DNA from: Paragonimus westermani
Taxonomy: Eukaryota > Platyhelminthes > Trematoda > Plagiorchiida > Troglotrematidae
DNA length: 64,000 nucleotides
Assembly (NCBI GenBank): GCA_008508345.1
Contig: QNGE01000750.1
Coordinates: 53,243-117,242 of the forward strand
Direction: 5' to 3'
Shown piece after piece: positions 49,342-61,538 of the stretch. Every line of letters starts with the position of its first letter. Position 1 is the first letter of the stretch. The position numbers and the translations under genes were made by a program. The notes beneath the pieces were generated by a model. It was not told where the DNA came from. It did no database searches and saw only the letters and a program-made list of their open reading frames with translations.

Positions 49342-52300
49342 AATAAGTGTGACCTGCGTATCTTTGAACGGACAGCTTATGAAAACCAGAGGGAAATTAG
49401 ATTATCTTCTCTTTTGAGGCTAGGACACCTAAATAGTGTCAGAATATACACATCTAGCACCATATTTCTCAATCCACGGTAGTGTGACATGCAAAACAAC
49501 TGGATAAACCAGAGAGTCACGTTCCTTCAAGTCTATCTTAGCTGGTGTGTCAAAAACGAGGTGTTATATTTAGGTTACTTGGTCTTTGTTGAGGTCAGTT
49601 TTGTATGTCCGTAGTTTTAGATTTGAAGAATGTTTGGTTTTCTTGTGGAAATTCGATCCTAAATTTGCTCTTATTTTGCTTTCTACTGTGTGCAGTCAAC
49701 AGTCAAGCTGAATTTTAATCACGGCCCTACCAACAAAATATCCGCTCTCTCCTTTTTTGATAGCAATCATTGTTGTTTCTCGGTATTGCTTGAAATGCTC
49801 ACATTCTTATCCATCCCCGATTGTTCAAGTGAGCTCATTTCCTGTTTACTGGTGTCCGTTTGCAAACACGTGTTGGGTTGCCTCATTTTGAACGCCTTAT
49901 TTTGTCGGATAATTTGTACGTATCCAGTAACTTCACAATCAAAAAGAGTGAGCACATTTATTGTCATGTTCCCAATAGTACTGCATACATTCTAATTATT
50001 TCGACCTTTTATTTCTAACGCTTCCTGGAAGACAGTTCCGTTAACTCGACCTTCTGAAGTTGAGTTATTGACGTTGCCAATCACGGGTTCCTGAATGGAT
50101 TGCTTCAAACTGCCGAAGGAGCGACTCACCAGTTATGATAATAAAGAGACAGATTAATAGATACAGCTGAAACTTAAACATGCAGTATGTTAGTCATTAA
50201 CGAATAGTGACAATTGTATGTGAACATTAATGTGTGAACCAGAAAGTAAAGCAGATTCAAAATTTCTGCACAGAAATTCCAGTCAAATGCCAGAATAACT
50301 GTTCAGCATGAATCGTAGTTAGTGTAGACACAACAACTGGTAAGTCAACAGTAAACGATGGCAGGCAGCGAATAACAATGGATAATTTAGTAGGCTTTTG
50401 ATAGCAGCATCTGTAGTGGAGGGTTGATCAATGCTGTGTCAATACATGACACACTTTGTAAATCTTAGTCACCTTGTGGTGCCGTGCACCTTATGATTTG
50501 TCCTTTGATCATCATGACAAAACGTGTGCTCTGGGAGCGAAAGGTCAGTGGGTTGACCTATACGGAACAAAATTTGGAATCATGTTCTCTGAACATGATC
50601 CACTCGTATCGACAATGTATCACTCTGGTTGACAGGTGTAACTCTTATCAATGAGCGTCACTCCGAAAGCATGTACAACGACTCACCGGACAAGATGTAT
50701 TCATAAACACGATTTGAAGTGCCAAAGCCAACCAAATACATACAATTCTGCCAGCACACCAGTCTTTAAGGTCAGGAAGTTTAGAACGTCATTTGGACTG
50801 ACTTTGTCTATCGTGATAGCGATTAACTTCGAATGGAATGGGCGACTTGAAAACTTGACCTCCGAGTGGTCACCTATGAGAAGTAGGCCTAGCGTCACTG
50901 AGAAGAGGGTAGGCGACCCAGGCTGCTCTGAACGGTATTAAATTTAAATTCGAACGGCTGTACGCCCTCAAGATATACAAATTTTAATTTTCAGTTTTTG
51001 CTAAAAAACCATTAAAACCATGTGTGATGTGGATCTACAATTTCAACCCTCAAGTATGTACCTTTGCACAGTCAGGAGTTGGATAAATCATCTAAATCTT
51101 TTGGATTTTTATTCTCTCCATACGTGTACCAGATGTCACTGAATAGAATGTCCCGAATTCCACTGTCTTGATTAAATTGCTTATTTACCCTCGTCAAATC
51201 ATAATAACCACTAGAACTATGCAGACCCAATGTGTCTTTGAGTTGGGAGTAGCAGTTGATTGTTCCTCCTCAGCTTTATCTGAAGTCACTGCCATTTTAT
51301 CTGAACACGCGTTAGTTAACGAAGTTGGTCCTGTAAGACTGAATAGGCCGGTGAAAAAGGCAGTGTCAGCGTTCGGTCTTCACAGTGCGTACGTACACAT
51401 TCGACTGCTTTGGACAACCGACCGGTCATGATCAGTTAGCATAGCGTAACCTTAGCGGACTGGTAATCATAAATGGCACCGTTTCCTATCTCAACTGGCT
51501 GAAAAACTGGGTACTGGAACATGTTTGCTGCCAAGAATTACCCTAACAGCCTTTTTTGAATGTCGTTCACTCTACATTAATAGAAACTTGTACAAACCCG
51601 CCATTATTATGGCCAACTATCCAATGGTGCGTAAACACGAACAAGAAGTAAACAAAGCGCGCAGTAATAAATTCAACTCATAGCCAGGCTTTTTTAGTTA
51701 ATTGGGTGAAACTGTAGAACCTATCGATCGGAGCAATATCACGTTTAAATATCCGGCTATTCTAGACAGATTTCCCCGAAAGTTAACATGCTTCCAGCAA
51801 GTGCTTTTATCTCAGTACGATCAGTCCATTCTTTTCAATATGCCAAATAGCAGATGACGCATATACTCAGTCAACGTCAGCAGGCGTTCTGGGAATTCCC
51901 ATATGATCGCTGAATTATCGTCTCTCGCACATCTATACACTTCGATTTTTCTTTGGCGATGAAAGTTTGGTTAATCGCCTAAAAGTCTACCTTCCGAACG
52001 ATAGCGAAATTGCTATTCGTAAACATCATTATGTGCACTTTGTTGAACCGGTGTTAATAACGCACCAGGTCGTACGACTTTTTACCAAACCCAAGAAGAG
52101 AAGACGTCAACACAAACGTTCATTTGATACAAGTCAAGAACTAGAGTATGGGGACTTTGAATATATGTGTATATGTTTGATCATAACAGGGAATACTATT
52201 CCAGGGAATGGGGATAAACGGATAATCCGACGCGACTACTACATTTATGGTGTTAGAACGAATCAGGTTATGGGAAGCGCCAGAAGGAAACTGAATAAAG

Positions 52301-52611
52301 GACCGAATAGTGCTGTAACCAACAGTAGTCCGATCGCGCAATTGCAGCCTGACATCCTGCGGTCAAATGTGAGTGGTTTTCAACTTGAAATCAACAGAAC
52401 ATCTGACTACTAACCAGTAGTCCAAAATATCGCCTAGCTGTTTAATTGGGCTCGGGAATTTCACCGTGTTTCACAAGTCCGAATCGCAGGACTACCGGTT
52501 GAAGTAGACAAGACAGTTAATATGTCTCCTTTCGAGGCTATAGGGTAATCTGATCGTTAGTCACAAGCGAAGAGAGTTGAGCGTTCAGACGTTGTTATTC
52601 TAGTATTCCGA
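49342..52611. other. Stretch without a supported gene
   Basis: The 148-codon plus-strand frame 51967-52413 has a basic patch (KPKKRRRQHKR) but no domain and is near the chance limit. It could also be a decayed retroelement frame. The 50651-50941 and 51168-51431 frames are likewise unremarkable. Confidence 0.35.
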
Positions 52612-52700
52612 ACATGAATTCAGTGGCGCAGTGGTCAACACAGTTGCCCCGTTAAATCGTGTCCGAACTTCCAATCCGGTCTAGTTCTAATAAGAAGAAA
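52612..52700 (+). repeat. tRNA-derived SINE, family A, head
   Basis: AGTGGCGCAGTGGTCAACAC is a well-preserved family A A-box region in plus orientation. AACTTCCAATCCGGTC about 40 bases on is a decayed B box. The body beyond is not recognisable. Confidence 0.48.
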
Positions 52701-53789
52701 ACTCTGGTTAGTACTTGTTTTCTTGAGTGGTCTGTTGGAGCATTTGTCTGGATGTGAAGGTTGTAGCCAGTTATCAGTGATGCTCAACTTTAATTAAGAC
52801 AAACAGAACCGTTCTCTGGACACTAAATTCGCTTTAGAATCTGTGGACCAAAGTACTCCAGCTTCACTCTAAACAGCTGATATTCGATTTCACCTGTATA
52901 TATTCACAATCTCAAAAATACTTCAAGACCCAACTCCAGATTAAACGGTCTTGTGCGTTGTTTCTTGTCAACTCTGTTAGAAGGTAAGCTCCCTAACAGC
53001 CTGTTCGAGTAAAGCGGAAACTGATTAGCTTGACGACTTGTAAAATATCAGCTCTTGGAAGTCAGTTATACTAAGAGCATCTTGTTTGATCTCCATTTAC
53101 TGGACGCATTTGTACACGTACAGCAAGCCGCATATCAAACTCATAACCAACACATATTGGGCCGGTGCCTCTATCTACGTAGGTGCGACAATGTATATTA
53201 CTTTATCACTAATTTGATGAGTTGTTAACATCTGCTATCAGAGTGTTGCCTCTGACGTTTGCGTATATCTCTATGTCAGATAGTCCCTGGCAGTTCACAA
53301 CAACGAATTGCGGACAATATGCAAGTTACTTAATTTCAAAATCCTAATAATGGCAGCCTCATGCGTGTGTGACGTAAGATATATGTCGGTCATAGTAATT
53401 CACCACCAACACGAACCGTTAAATCCTGCCATATACAGAGAGCCCAACCCACTCATTCAAGCGGTAGAAAGAAATCAGGTATGGTAATACTGGATACAAC
53501 TGTCATCATGGTTAAGTAAGATGGAAAATATATACTGTAATATGTTACCATCTCCTTCTTTTACTATTGTTTTAACTCTATGTAAAATTTTTGACTGGAC
53601 AATTTAAGTAAGTTCGGCTGAGAAGACCGTTCGGATACATTTCCGTAGCTTTTAGGTAATTGGGCCCTTTAGCCACATGACCAATAGGGTTTAATGTGTT
53701 CGCTGTGAGATTCAGATACGGCGATCACTCGGATCGATGGTGGATTAGAGCATGATGGTAGGTGTTGTTTGAACTTACCCTGTGGATAA
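52701..53789. other. Stretch without a supported gene
   Basis: No frame above chance and no repeat recognised. Confidence 0.4.
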
Positions 53790-53933
53790 AAAAAGGGAAA
53801 ACACTGAGTATTTCGAATAGAAATGATTGTAAAAATCTGGGCTCTGAGTGCATTCGAACCAGCGACAGAAACAGCATACCTAAATAGCTGAACTGAAAAC
53901 CACACCGGCAGCTCAGAAATCTCACATTCGGAC
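53790..53933 (-). repeat. tRNA-derived SINE, family B, minus-strand copy
   Basis: On the minus strand, GTCCGAATGTGAGATTTCTG, then GCCGGTGTGG and TATGCTGTTTCTGTCGCTGG, then TTCGAATGCA, align end to end with the copy at 20374. The shared sequence begins about 30 bases before the A box, so the repeat unit starts upstream of the tRNA-like part. Confidence 0.6.
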
Positions 53934-56900
53934 ATAGTTACTGATCCATCAACTGTGTCATATAGAATCCAATAAATGATCCAGAAGTTGGTAGTCTATT
54001 TGCCGCATATGGACATGTTGTTTCTCTTGCTGTTCCGAATCCAAACGAAATCCACATTTTAGGCAATTGAGTCTCCCCTGAATTATTGAATGTGTTGAAT
54101 TAATTATTAATAATACTGCTTATTTTTTTAATACCTCACATTTGAAATAGTAGCAAGGAAACTCACAACGCCGAAAGCTCTTGAAACACTTAATGTGAAA
54201 TATTTCTATGCAAACCACAGTTAAAAGAAGGTGTTAAATGCTTTTCAATCACACGTTGCTTTTCGCGTTTTCTATTAATTGGCCAACCGAAGTATTGCAG
54301 ACAGAAGCGATAGCTTAACTATTCTTCTTTGGCATATGAAGTACGCGCGCTAACTGGTTCAAAATTCAGTACAATATTTTGCTGTTAGAACATAAGTTTT
54401 GCTGAAGTTGTCGGAATTGTTTTTGAAGACCATTCACTAGAAACTCGAAATTCCACCAACTTCTTGGCAAATAATTGAGAGCAGCCTGCGTTATTTATGT
54501 TCGTAAAACTAGTAAGTTGAAGACAAGTCTAGAGTAAGACAAAACGAGATTGCCCGATTCTTTCAGAACCGACTAACTTTTTTATTATACAAAATATATG
54601 ACATCTATGAAGGATTGTGAAAATTTGTTTCCTGTTTAGTGGGTTCAGTGCTGCACGCTTAGAGATGTCAGTTGCCCGGACGTTTGTGAATCAAGACAGC
54701 ACACTGTTAAATTGAGTACTTGTTCTGGTGTAAGTTCTTCCATCACTTATTAACTCTCTCACGATGAAAGTACCCTCCAATGATCCGGATGCTGAATTTG
54801 CTAAAAACTTGTCTGAATGTAATCTACCCATGGTTGCTACTAAGTAGTGCATAATAGATGTTTACGATAGGTTCCAATCAACCAAGAACACTGAAAAAAC
54901 CGGCGTAAAGTGACACTTGTGAAGACAAATTATCTCGTGGTGCACTGTGCACACCTTCGCGTGTCAGAGTTTTATAGAATCGATAATCACAGTTGGATCC
55001 AAGGTAGCACGTGACATTATCCATGATGAAAGCATTCATGAGCAAAACATACAATCCTGCCTTACAAACGTTATGAAAAATGTGGATGCACCACATAGAT
55101 CAAGCCAGCACAAGTGATAGTAGAAAAGTACCCCAGGTTTGTTCGTTTTGAGAATTTACAGGTTCGTAGTTACTAAGGGTTTTGGTGGCATCTAATGTCT
55201 GGGTAGATTCTTAAGGAGAAACATGTTTCACTAAGTCACCCGCTGCAAGACTTATCAGTGATGTTAGATGAAATATGTTTTGAGGTATTTGGCAATGGAC
55301 AAGTGGACTGAAGAAAAAGCGAAATATTCGAGTCATATTGGAATGTAGTATAATGGTCCGTTACTTTCATGTGTGTAGCGAGTCGGATAACCTAACAGTG
55401 GACTCAACTCATCTACAATGCCCTGCAAAGGATGAATTATTTTTCTGATTCAGAGTCGTCTTCATCTGAGGACAAAATTAATCAGTAAACATGAGTAATT
55501 TTCCTCGTCACGTTTTCCACTTCAGGTTTTTGGAAAAAAGAAGATAACTAGCAGAACACACAGAACTTTCCAATGTATTTATCACGCAAATAACTTCACA
55601 CTAATAGTATGCAAGTCCTTAATGCATGCGCTCACCATTACTATTGATGCGGACCTGTCGGTAGACGACCTCCGTGTTCCCTAGAAGCTCATAAAAAGCT
55701 CATCGACATAACTCGTAGCAGTACTTCTTACAATTAACTAATTAAGGTGAGGTTGAGAGAAAAGTTTTGTCTATTGGCTAGTGACATGTTTTTCACCTCG
55801 GTTATGCGGATGTGCCTACGGCTGAAAGGACTCGAGATTGAGTTCACACTGATTCTTGATAATCATTCTCAAGCTAGCAATTCATGACCGGTTTCGTCCC
55901 TCTTTTTACTTACCAGTTACAGTAAGTCTGAACTGGAAATCAAATTACCATCATGAGTTACCAGTTCTATGAGCACTATATGTGATGTGGGATTTTGTAA
56001 TTGAGGTACAACGTAATTTTCACCCGGTTCTCAATACATTTCTGCCGTGGCCAGTATAGAACTGGCAGTCAAAGACAGACTGTCTCTACCAGCAAAAACC
56101 GAAATGAAAGCATGGTTCTAGTCAAATACGAGTTGTGGCTCATAACATGAACAGTTGCTAGTTGGTGTCCTGTTCCAACCAAAGACATGACCGATTGCGG
56201 AGTGTCGATTTGAGGGTATGCGTCAAGATTCATTGTGAAGTTTCACTCTAATCAAGTTGTATGCTTCAAACCGGACCAGGTGAGTGCCGTAGATCACGCT
56301 TGAAAACAAGAGCGAATATGCTATACGGTCATTGCTTCAGACACATCAAAAGGCATTTCCGATTATAACTTGTACATACGTTTGCACTAAATATCCACAC
56401 GATGAACCAACAAGGTTTTGCGTAGATAATGTAGGTCCGAAGACTGCGACGGCTGTTATTGTTAAAACACGAGCTGCATTATGATGCTGTTTGTAGTAGG
56501 GGTCAGTCGGGTTTAGTATTTAGAGATAAACGCGTGTACCCTGTTTCTAGCAGAGGTCAACCGGATGAACCAACCATTAGTACTAAGGGATTAATCTTGG
56601 ATATCCTGTTTCTAGTGTCGATCAATCAGGTGAGGCATTCTGTTCTGCTAAAGTCAAAGAATTGTTTGATGTTTGCTGCAATATATTTTCAAAGTCACAT
56701 TTTAGTGATCAATATTGGTTTTTCGAGCTCATTGCTAACAACCACCAAAAGCTCATCATTGGAAGGAAAATTTAAAATTGCCGCATCCTGTCGGATTAGT
56801 TGCAGATATACGGATCCTAAGTAATTAGAAACCATGGGATAAACCTGATGTTTTTATGTGGATTGTAATATCCTGATACCAGACTAATGCACGCATATCA

Positions 56901-57489
56901 TATGCATAACCTTCCCTTAATCGATCAACTTAGGTTTACTAGTTGAAAGGGAACACAGCTAACCCACTTAGTATTATTAAAAATATTAACATGCACTATT
57001 TAGTGTCCTTCATTGGAAGGCCTCAGGAATTTCAGTAGTTAGCTTCAGTTAACGTTTATAAATAGGTTGGTTATAATTTGGCACTGTGTTATACGTATTT
57101 GATATTTTCAGATTTTAGAACGGTAACAGATGGACGACAGGGCCGAGTACTTTTGGTGCGGAACCCGCATCATTCAAGTGGAATAATGAAGGCAGTTAAA
57201 AGTCCCAGAGTGTCCAGAAGACTATTTCGGTAGATAGGTTTGGACTAACGTAATGATAATTTTTATGGTTTCCCTGTGCACAGCCTGACAACCATCCCCA
57301 AAAAACGGAGAGTCGTGGGCACCATAGAACACCGCATGAATGGTCCTAATGTTGTGAACCCAAAAGGCGGATGGCGCAGTGATTATTCGTTCAGAAAATC
57401 AGCACGTGAGGTGTATGCCTCCAAACAAGTCCGAACATAAACACAGATATACACATAACGTCAACCCTAGGACAAAAGGGTTACCAGTG
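53934..57489. other. Stretch without a supported gene, with a small imperfect repeat
   Basis: At 56485, 56539 and 56605 a roughly 30-base string (CCTGTTTCTAG plus a GTCAACCGGATGA-like part) recurs with 54 and 66 base spacing. It lies inside the 121-codon plus-strand frame 56459-56824, giving SRGQSG, SRGQPDEP and INQVRH. A partial family A-like trace occurs near 56045-56070. Nothing else supported. Confidence 0.35.
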
Positions 57490-57650
57490 TCCGGTTAGAG
57501 TATGGTAAACACCCTTCCATACCAGAGTGAAATGTAATATTGCTTTTTATGCTTCTCATTAGTAACTTCAATGCCAGAATATGTATGTACCTTACTACTG
57601 ACTAGTAGTATAGTGTGATCGTTCACCTTCTGATAACAGGTGCGTCACAC
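57490..57650 (-). repeat. LTR-like direct repeat, downstream copy
   Basis: Aligns with 60080-60240 in the same orientation; shared blocks include TAATATT, CTTACTACTGAC against CTTAGTACTGAC, and GTGTGATCGTTC. The pair brackets the minus-strand gypsy pol remnant, so it is most simply read as LTR remains. On the minus strand a TTATAAGG and an inverted CCAAT box occur nearby (57750-57825), which might be LTR promoter elements. Exact LTR ends and target-site duplications were not seen. Confidence 0.5.
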
Positions 57651-58649
57651 GGCGAAACAGCCAGGAGACACCAAGCCATATCAATCGGCCGACCCAGTTC
57701 GAAAGGTATGGTCGTGGGTGTTGTTATGGCCTCACTTAGCCAATCAGAATGGAGCCATGCGGTCGAACGCTTGTGCGCTCTCTGGGCTATTTTCTCGCGT
57801 TGCTTCCTGATGCCCCTTATAACATGATTTGCTCTGACTTCGTGACGGCCATGCACGATTGATTCATTCACATCGCTCTATTTCTGATTGCCGTGCACGG
57901 TAATTGTTTCTTCTTATAAATCCAGTCTTTGTGGCCTAATTTTGGCTCATTTTTCCAACAAACGGCATTGCCGCGCCCCTTCAATTTCTCGGTTCCGTGT
58001 CCAGCAGCAGAGTGCGTAACCAAGGTGAAGACCCAATATCTTTGCTGCACTCCTCCATCGACAAATATTGCTCCAGCTGCAGCGAAAGTGGTTCAGGCTA
58101 TCTTGGTTTTATCAGCTTACGGCGTACCTGCTTTAGTGATGCTGACACACTTGGGGTGCATTCTGTTCTGATTCCATTGCCAGTTCTAGCTGGCTTCTGT
58201 GAACTCGAAGCTAGTTCTTCTCGTTTTAATTAAATGCACTTGATCACGACTTCTCACTACTACATACGACACCTCCCACTTTGTCAAGAATCCTCTAATT
58301 CCGAGTCTTGTTGAACCCAGACAACGCCTGTTTTCTTAACCTTTGAACCAGATTCTTACACAGTCCATCGGACAGATACTTTTACAGTTGATTTTCCCGT
58401 GACGACCTCTTGTTAACTTGTCAGGTTCCATCTGGCCACCCTCCGAGCCTCTGCTAATTCGTGCGCGCTCAACTGTTGGTCTCCCCATAAACCAGTTTTT
58501 GATCAATCAGCATACATGCTACGTGACGATGAAATGGACCGAACAGTGATTTGCTCGTTGTTTCTTGTCTAGTTGAACAGTGCCAACTCCGATCCTGCCC
58601 TTGTGGACGTCAGCTACGCGTTGCGCTCAGGTTAGGAAATCAGGAATAT
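57651..58649 (-). other. Probable remainder of the gypsy element (no domain seen)
   Basis: This lies between the RNase H-like region and the downstream LTR-like repeat, where integrase would be expected. I could not find a convincing zinc-binding or catalytic integrase motif, so it is either too decayed or deleted. Plus- and minus-strand frames here (up to 82 codons) show no domain. Confidence 0.3.
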
Positions 58650-59750
58650 CGTTTATTTTCCCAGGTACATGATGCATTGTGAAGACGTATTCCTGGAATA
58701 GTAAGGCCTTACAAGCGCGCTTTCATCGGGGCTTCTTCGCTGATTTCCTCCATTCCGAGAATTGTGGTTCCTATCTATATGGAAACATCTGTCCAGTTGG
58801 TAGGACTCCGATTTTTCAAGGTCCACAATTTCGCTAAGCACTTCTGTTCTATCGATAAATTTCCCCATATAAACTAAACACCACCCACAGTGACTGCAAC
58901 TGTCGCATTCCCGCAGTCGGCTCTTCTCGGAAGGAAGCACTGGGCTCGAGGTTCCCCCTCATTAGAGCTCGTATGTGGTGCACGTTCTTGCTACGGCGAG
59001 AGTTAGTACCCGACTGACACATTCAACAGTAGCCCACCCCGGCACCGGTTTCTACATCAAAGGCATCCGTTACGACAACGAAGCACCGTCCAGTCACTAG
59101 CAATTTCATGGTCATTTGTCCCTCCTTCATCAATAGGTGGAATTTGACAAGCGCTTGGTTGGCCCTTTCTAAACAGTGAAATTAACAATTCTTCTTCAGA
59201 ATTTCTTGCAATCAGCCTCCGAAGTTATTGAAGTTTCTGATGAATCGGCTGTAGAACCCAACAAGACAGAGGAACTGTCACAATTTCCTCTTTGATGTTG
59301 TCACCAAAGTAGCTCTGATCGTGATAAATTTCTCGAGCAGTGGTTGGACATCACCGTGACCAGTCTCATGGCCCATTGATACCACTGTTTGTTTTGCCAG
59401 CTGCGACTATGGACTGTTGATCCGTGAGCTGGCACGTTTGGACTTTTGAGACACGGAGGGAACTTGCACTTTGTATTCTTCCTTACTGTCGGTGTACATG
59501 ACGATATCGTTTCGACAGGCAACAGTATTGTGCAACCAGCCAGCATCCTGTGCACCAATTGTCGAAATGTGAAAAGAGCATCTGATAGTCCAGACGGCAT
59601 ACGTTTAAAGCGATACCCTACTTATCCCACAGCGTTTTTATCTTGATCGAATTGCTCCACTGGAACTTACCAACATCCTGATCTCAAGTTCAGCATTGCG
59701 AATACCCTGATGTCCCGCAGCTGACCAAAATGTTTTGACTTTTAGTCCGG
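58650..59750 (-). pseudogene. Ty3/gypsy retrotransposon pol remnant (reverse transcriptase and RNase H linker)
   Basis: Reading the minus strand, frame fragments line up in the correct order of a Ty3/gypsy polymerase. LNLRSGCW at about 59693-59670 corresponds to the conserved LDLRSGYW segment. YRFKRMPSGLSDALFTF at about 59618-59568 corresponds to RF.RMPFGLSNAP.TFQ. KCKFPPC at about 59480-59460 is the KC.F segment, and at 58900-58800 CSHCGWCLVYMGKFI corresponds to the FLGL..YYRRFI linker. Several stops and frameshifts separate the pieces. The catalytic YVDD box is not recognisable where it should follow MLAGC. A family A SINE interrupts the element at 58915-59050. This is a dead copy of a CsRn1/gypsy-like element, with clade assignment tentative. 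Confidence 0.7.
58915..59050 (-). repeat. tRNA-derived SINE, family A, nested in the gypsy remnant
   Basis: Plus-strand text GAAGCACTGGGCTCGAGGTT, then CTCATTAGAGCTCGTATG and GTTCTTGCTACGGCGAGAG, matches the family A tail and B-box side of the 20820 copy. The head beyond about 59010 is badly decayed. It lies between the reverse transcriptase and linker parts of the gypsy fragment, so it inserted after the gypsy element did. Confidence 0.5.
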
Positions 59751-60079
59751 TCAAAATAGCTCCACGTGTCTGTAACAAAGAATTCTGGGGGAACTGCTTA
59801 TCAATTCATCCAGTACTCGGAGTATTAGGGGGTTTCCTGACAACACCTGATGAGTCACATAAGCCAATTCATTCAAATTCATCACAAGTACTATGAGAGC
59901 AATGTTGGGCTGCTCCCACAGTGCTGGTGATATTCTTTGCTCCACAGGTGATTAGTCAGAAAACTTTGTTCCGAGTCATGTTCTAACCCTGAGTGAGCTC
60001 TTGACAACACCTCCCACAGTGGATGGATATACCTCAACACAGGTCCAAACGCCAATCCCATGACTCCACGGTTTCCAGC

Positions 60080-60240
60080 GTCAAGTTTGTTTATGGAAAA
60101 AATATTCCTTACGGAAGTGCACTCTAATATTCCTTATATTTTTCCTCGTTTACCTCAACACCAAAATACATACCCACACCTTAGTACTGACAAGTAATGC
60201 GGTGTGATCGTTCGTCTTCACTATACGGGTAGTTTCAGAA
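60080..60240 (-). repeat. LTR-like direct repeat, upstream copy
   Basis: Partner of 57490-57650, about 2.6 kb away in the same orientation. For a minus-strand gypsy element this is the 5' LTR position. The internal region is far shorter than a full gypsy element (about 4-5 kb), so gag and the start of pol are missing. A primer-binding site could not be identified. Confidence 0.48.
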
Positions 60241-61288
60241 AGAAAATGCTGTACTAGTGTACGGGATTAATGTGATGACATCTGTTCGAAATTTACTGTT
60301 TAATTCGCCGTTCATCAAGGTTACCTCACATGCATTTCATTTTTGGAATGGGTGGACCTTTTATCGGGAGTTTGGATAAGTTTTCTGTTGAGCATCAACT
60401 TCCTCGGGTACTGCAGCCTGTGTCACTCCAATCTCCATATTACAAAGTCTTACCGGTACGAGCTCAGCCTAGTCACTGTCGATGGTCAGTTGCTACAGTT
60501 TAAAGTCGAAGTGCTGGGGTTTGATCACATGGGTCGTACAGAATGAGGCTAGCACTCTGAAAGTACCGCAACTGGGTAACAGAAGTACTGTACAGTAGGA
60601 AAGCCCACTTGCACTAGCATATCAAGTCGTCTCTGTTTAGCCGTTCATTTATTATTTTGAGACGATCCTCTTATGGAATGTTTGATTTATGGTGGGGTAG
60701 TTGCTTGATGTGTCTATAACATCTCCTTGTATTCTTGCTGCAGTCAATCTTGTTTGTGTTCTACGTTAGAAAAGTTCTACGTTAGAAACTTGTACAACTA
60801 GTTATGTGTAGCATTTTGCGTGCCGAGGATTTTCTACTTTCCCTAAAAAGATGAAGCCAACATTACTTACAGTTTTGCTGCTGATCACCCGTGCATTTTG
60901 CATGCTGTCACGCGCTGTATCTATGTGTACACCGGAGTCACAAAGTGGTCATGTATATTGCATGAGTCCACGTGACTGCGCACCTAGCATTGCTCCACTT
61001 TGGATTAGAACGTGGGTGCGTGATAGAGTTGTACTTTTTTCCCTCAATTTGCTGTCGCTCTTGGCTGTGCGCCAGTCATGATAAAACGCTTGATCATGGC
61101 TGGCGTATTTGCCAGTCCCTTAATTCGATGTTGGAAATCACAACCATCTTCTCGTCGTTCTGTCTGTATTCTCTGTTGCGATGACAACTGTTTGTTGATT
61201 AGGTATACACATGTGATTCCGGCTACAGCAGGCAAAAATNGGGGGACATGTGGTTAATGAGGTCAATCAGTTCAATGTCACACTGCAA
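60241..61288. other. Flank of the Penelope-like fragment, with a small tandem duplication
   Basis: The 16-base unit GTTCTACGTTAGAAAA is duplicated in tandem at 60758-60773 and 60774-60789. A frame starting at 60851 begins like a signal peptide (MKPTLLTVLLLITRAFCML) but is only 76 codons, without a recognised domain. Bases 61044-61288 may be 3' untranslated sequence of the minus-strand Penelope fragment. An ambiguous base is at 61240. Confidence 0.3.
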
Positions 61289-61537
61289 TCAAGTACCCAC
61301 TTGAACAATGGGTCTTGACAGACTAACTGGGTGGGGGGTTGGCCAGGGCAAATCCAGAGCCTGAACAAAACGTTTTTGGGCGCACAGGGGTGGGTTATAC
61401 ATTCGGATCCCAATAGCCTCTGCTGTAGACAGAATCCTACTCCTCACCGCTCTCGACCGGATGGCTTTAACTCGGTAGATTGGACGAAATGCGTCCTTTA
61501 CGTTGACAGCGTGATTTGAATCCACCAGGTGTGATAG
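61289..61537 (-). mobile_element. Penelope-like element, C-terminal fragment
   Basis: The minus-strand frame reads HLVDSNHAVNVKDAFRPIYR, continuing with RSRILSTAEAIGIRMYNPPL, CAQKRFVQALDLPWP and a stop at 61291-61289. This matches the pattern after the GIY-YIG endonuclease of Penelope-like elements in flukes (HLVD.GH.V....AF...., then AEA..IRK..P.LC.QK.FV..L.LPW), known to me from the family and not searched. The frame continues without a stop to about 61537 and then meets a second Penelope fragment in the opposite direction. It is heavily 5'-truncated, and no GIY-YIG catalytic segment remains. Confidence 0.62.
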
Positions 61538-61538
61538 T

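Noticed and set aside
51967..52413. 148-codon plus-strand frame with a basic patch
   Set aside because: About one frame of this length is expected by chance across six frames of 64 kb at this composition, and it shows no domain, signal peptide or splice context.
55308..55324. CTGAAGA ... GAAA as another hammerhead core
   Set aside because: Only six bases separate the parts, no stem II is possible, and the ten fixed bases are expected a few times by chance.
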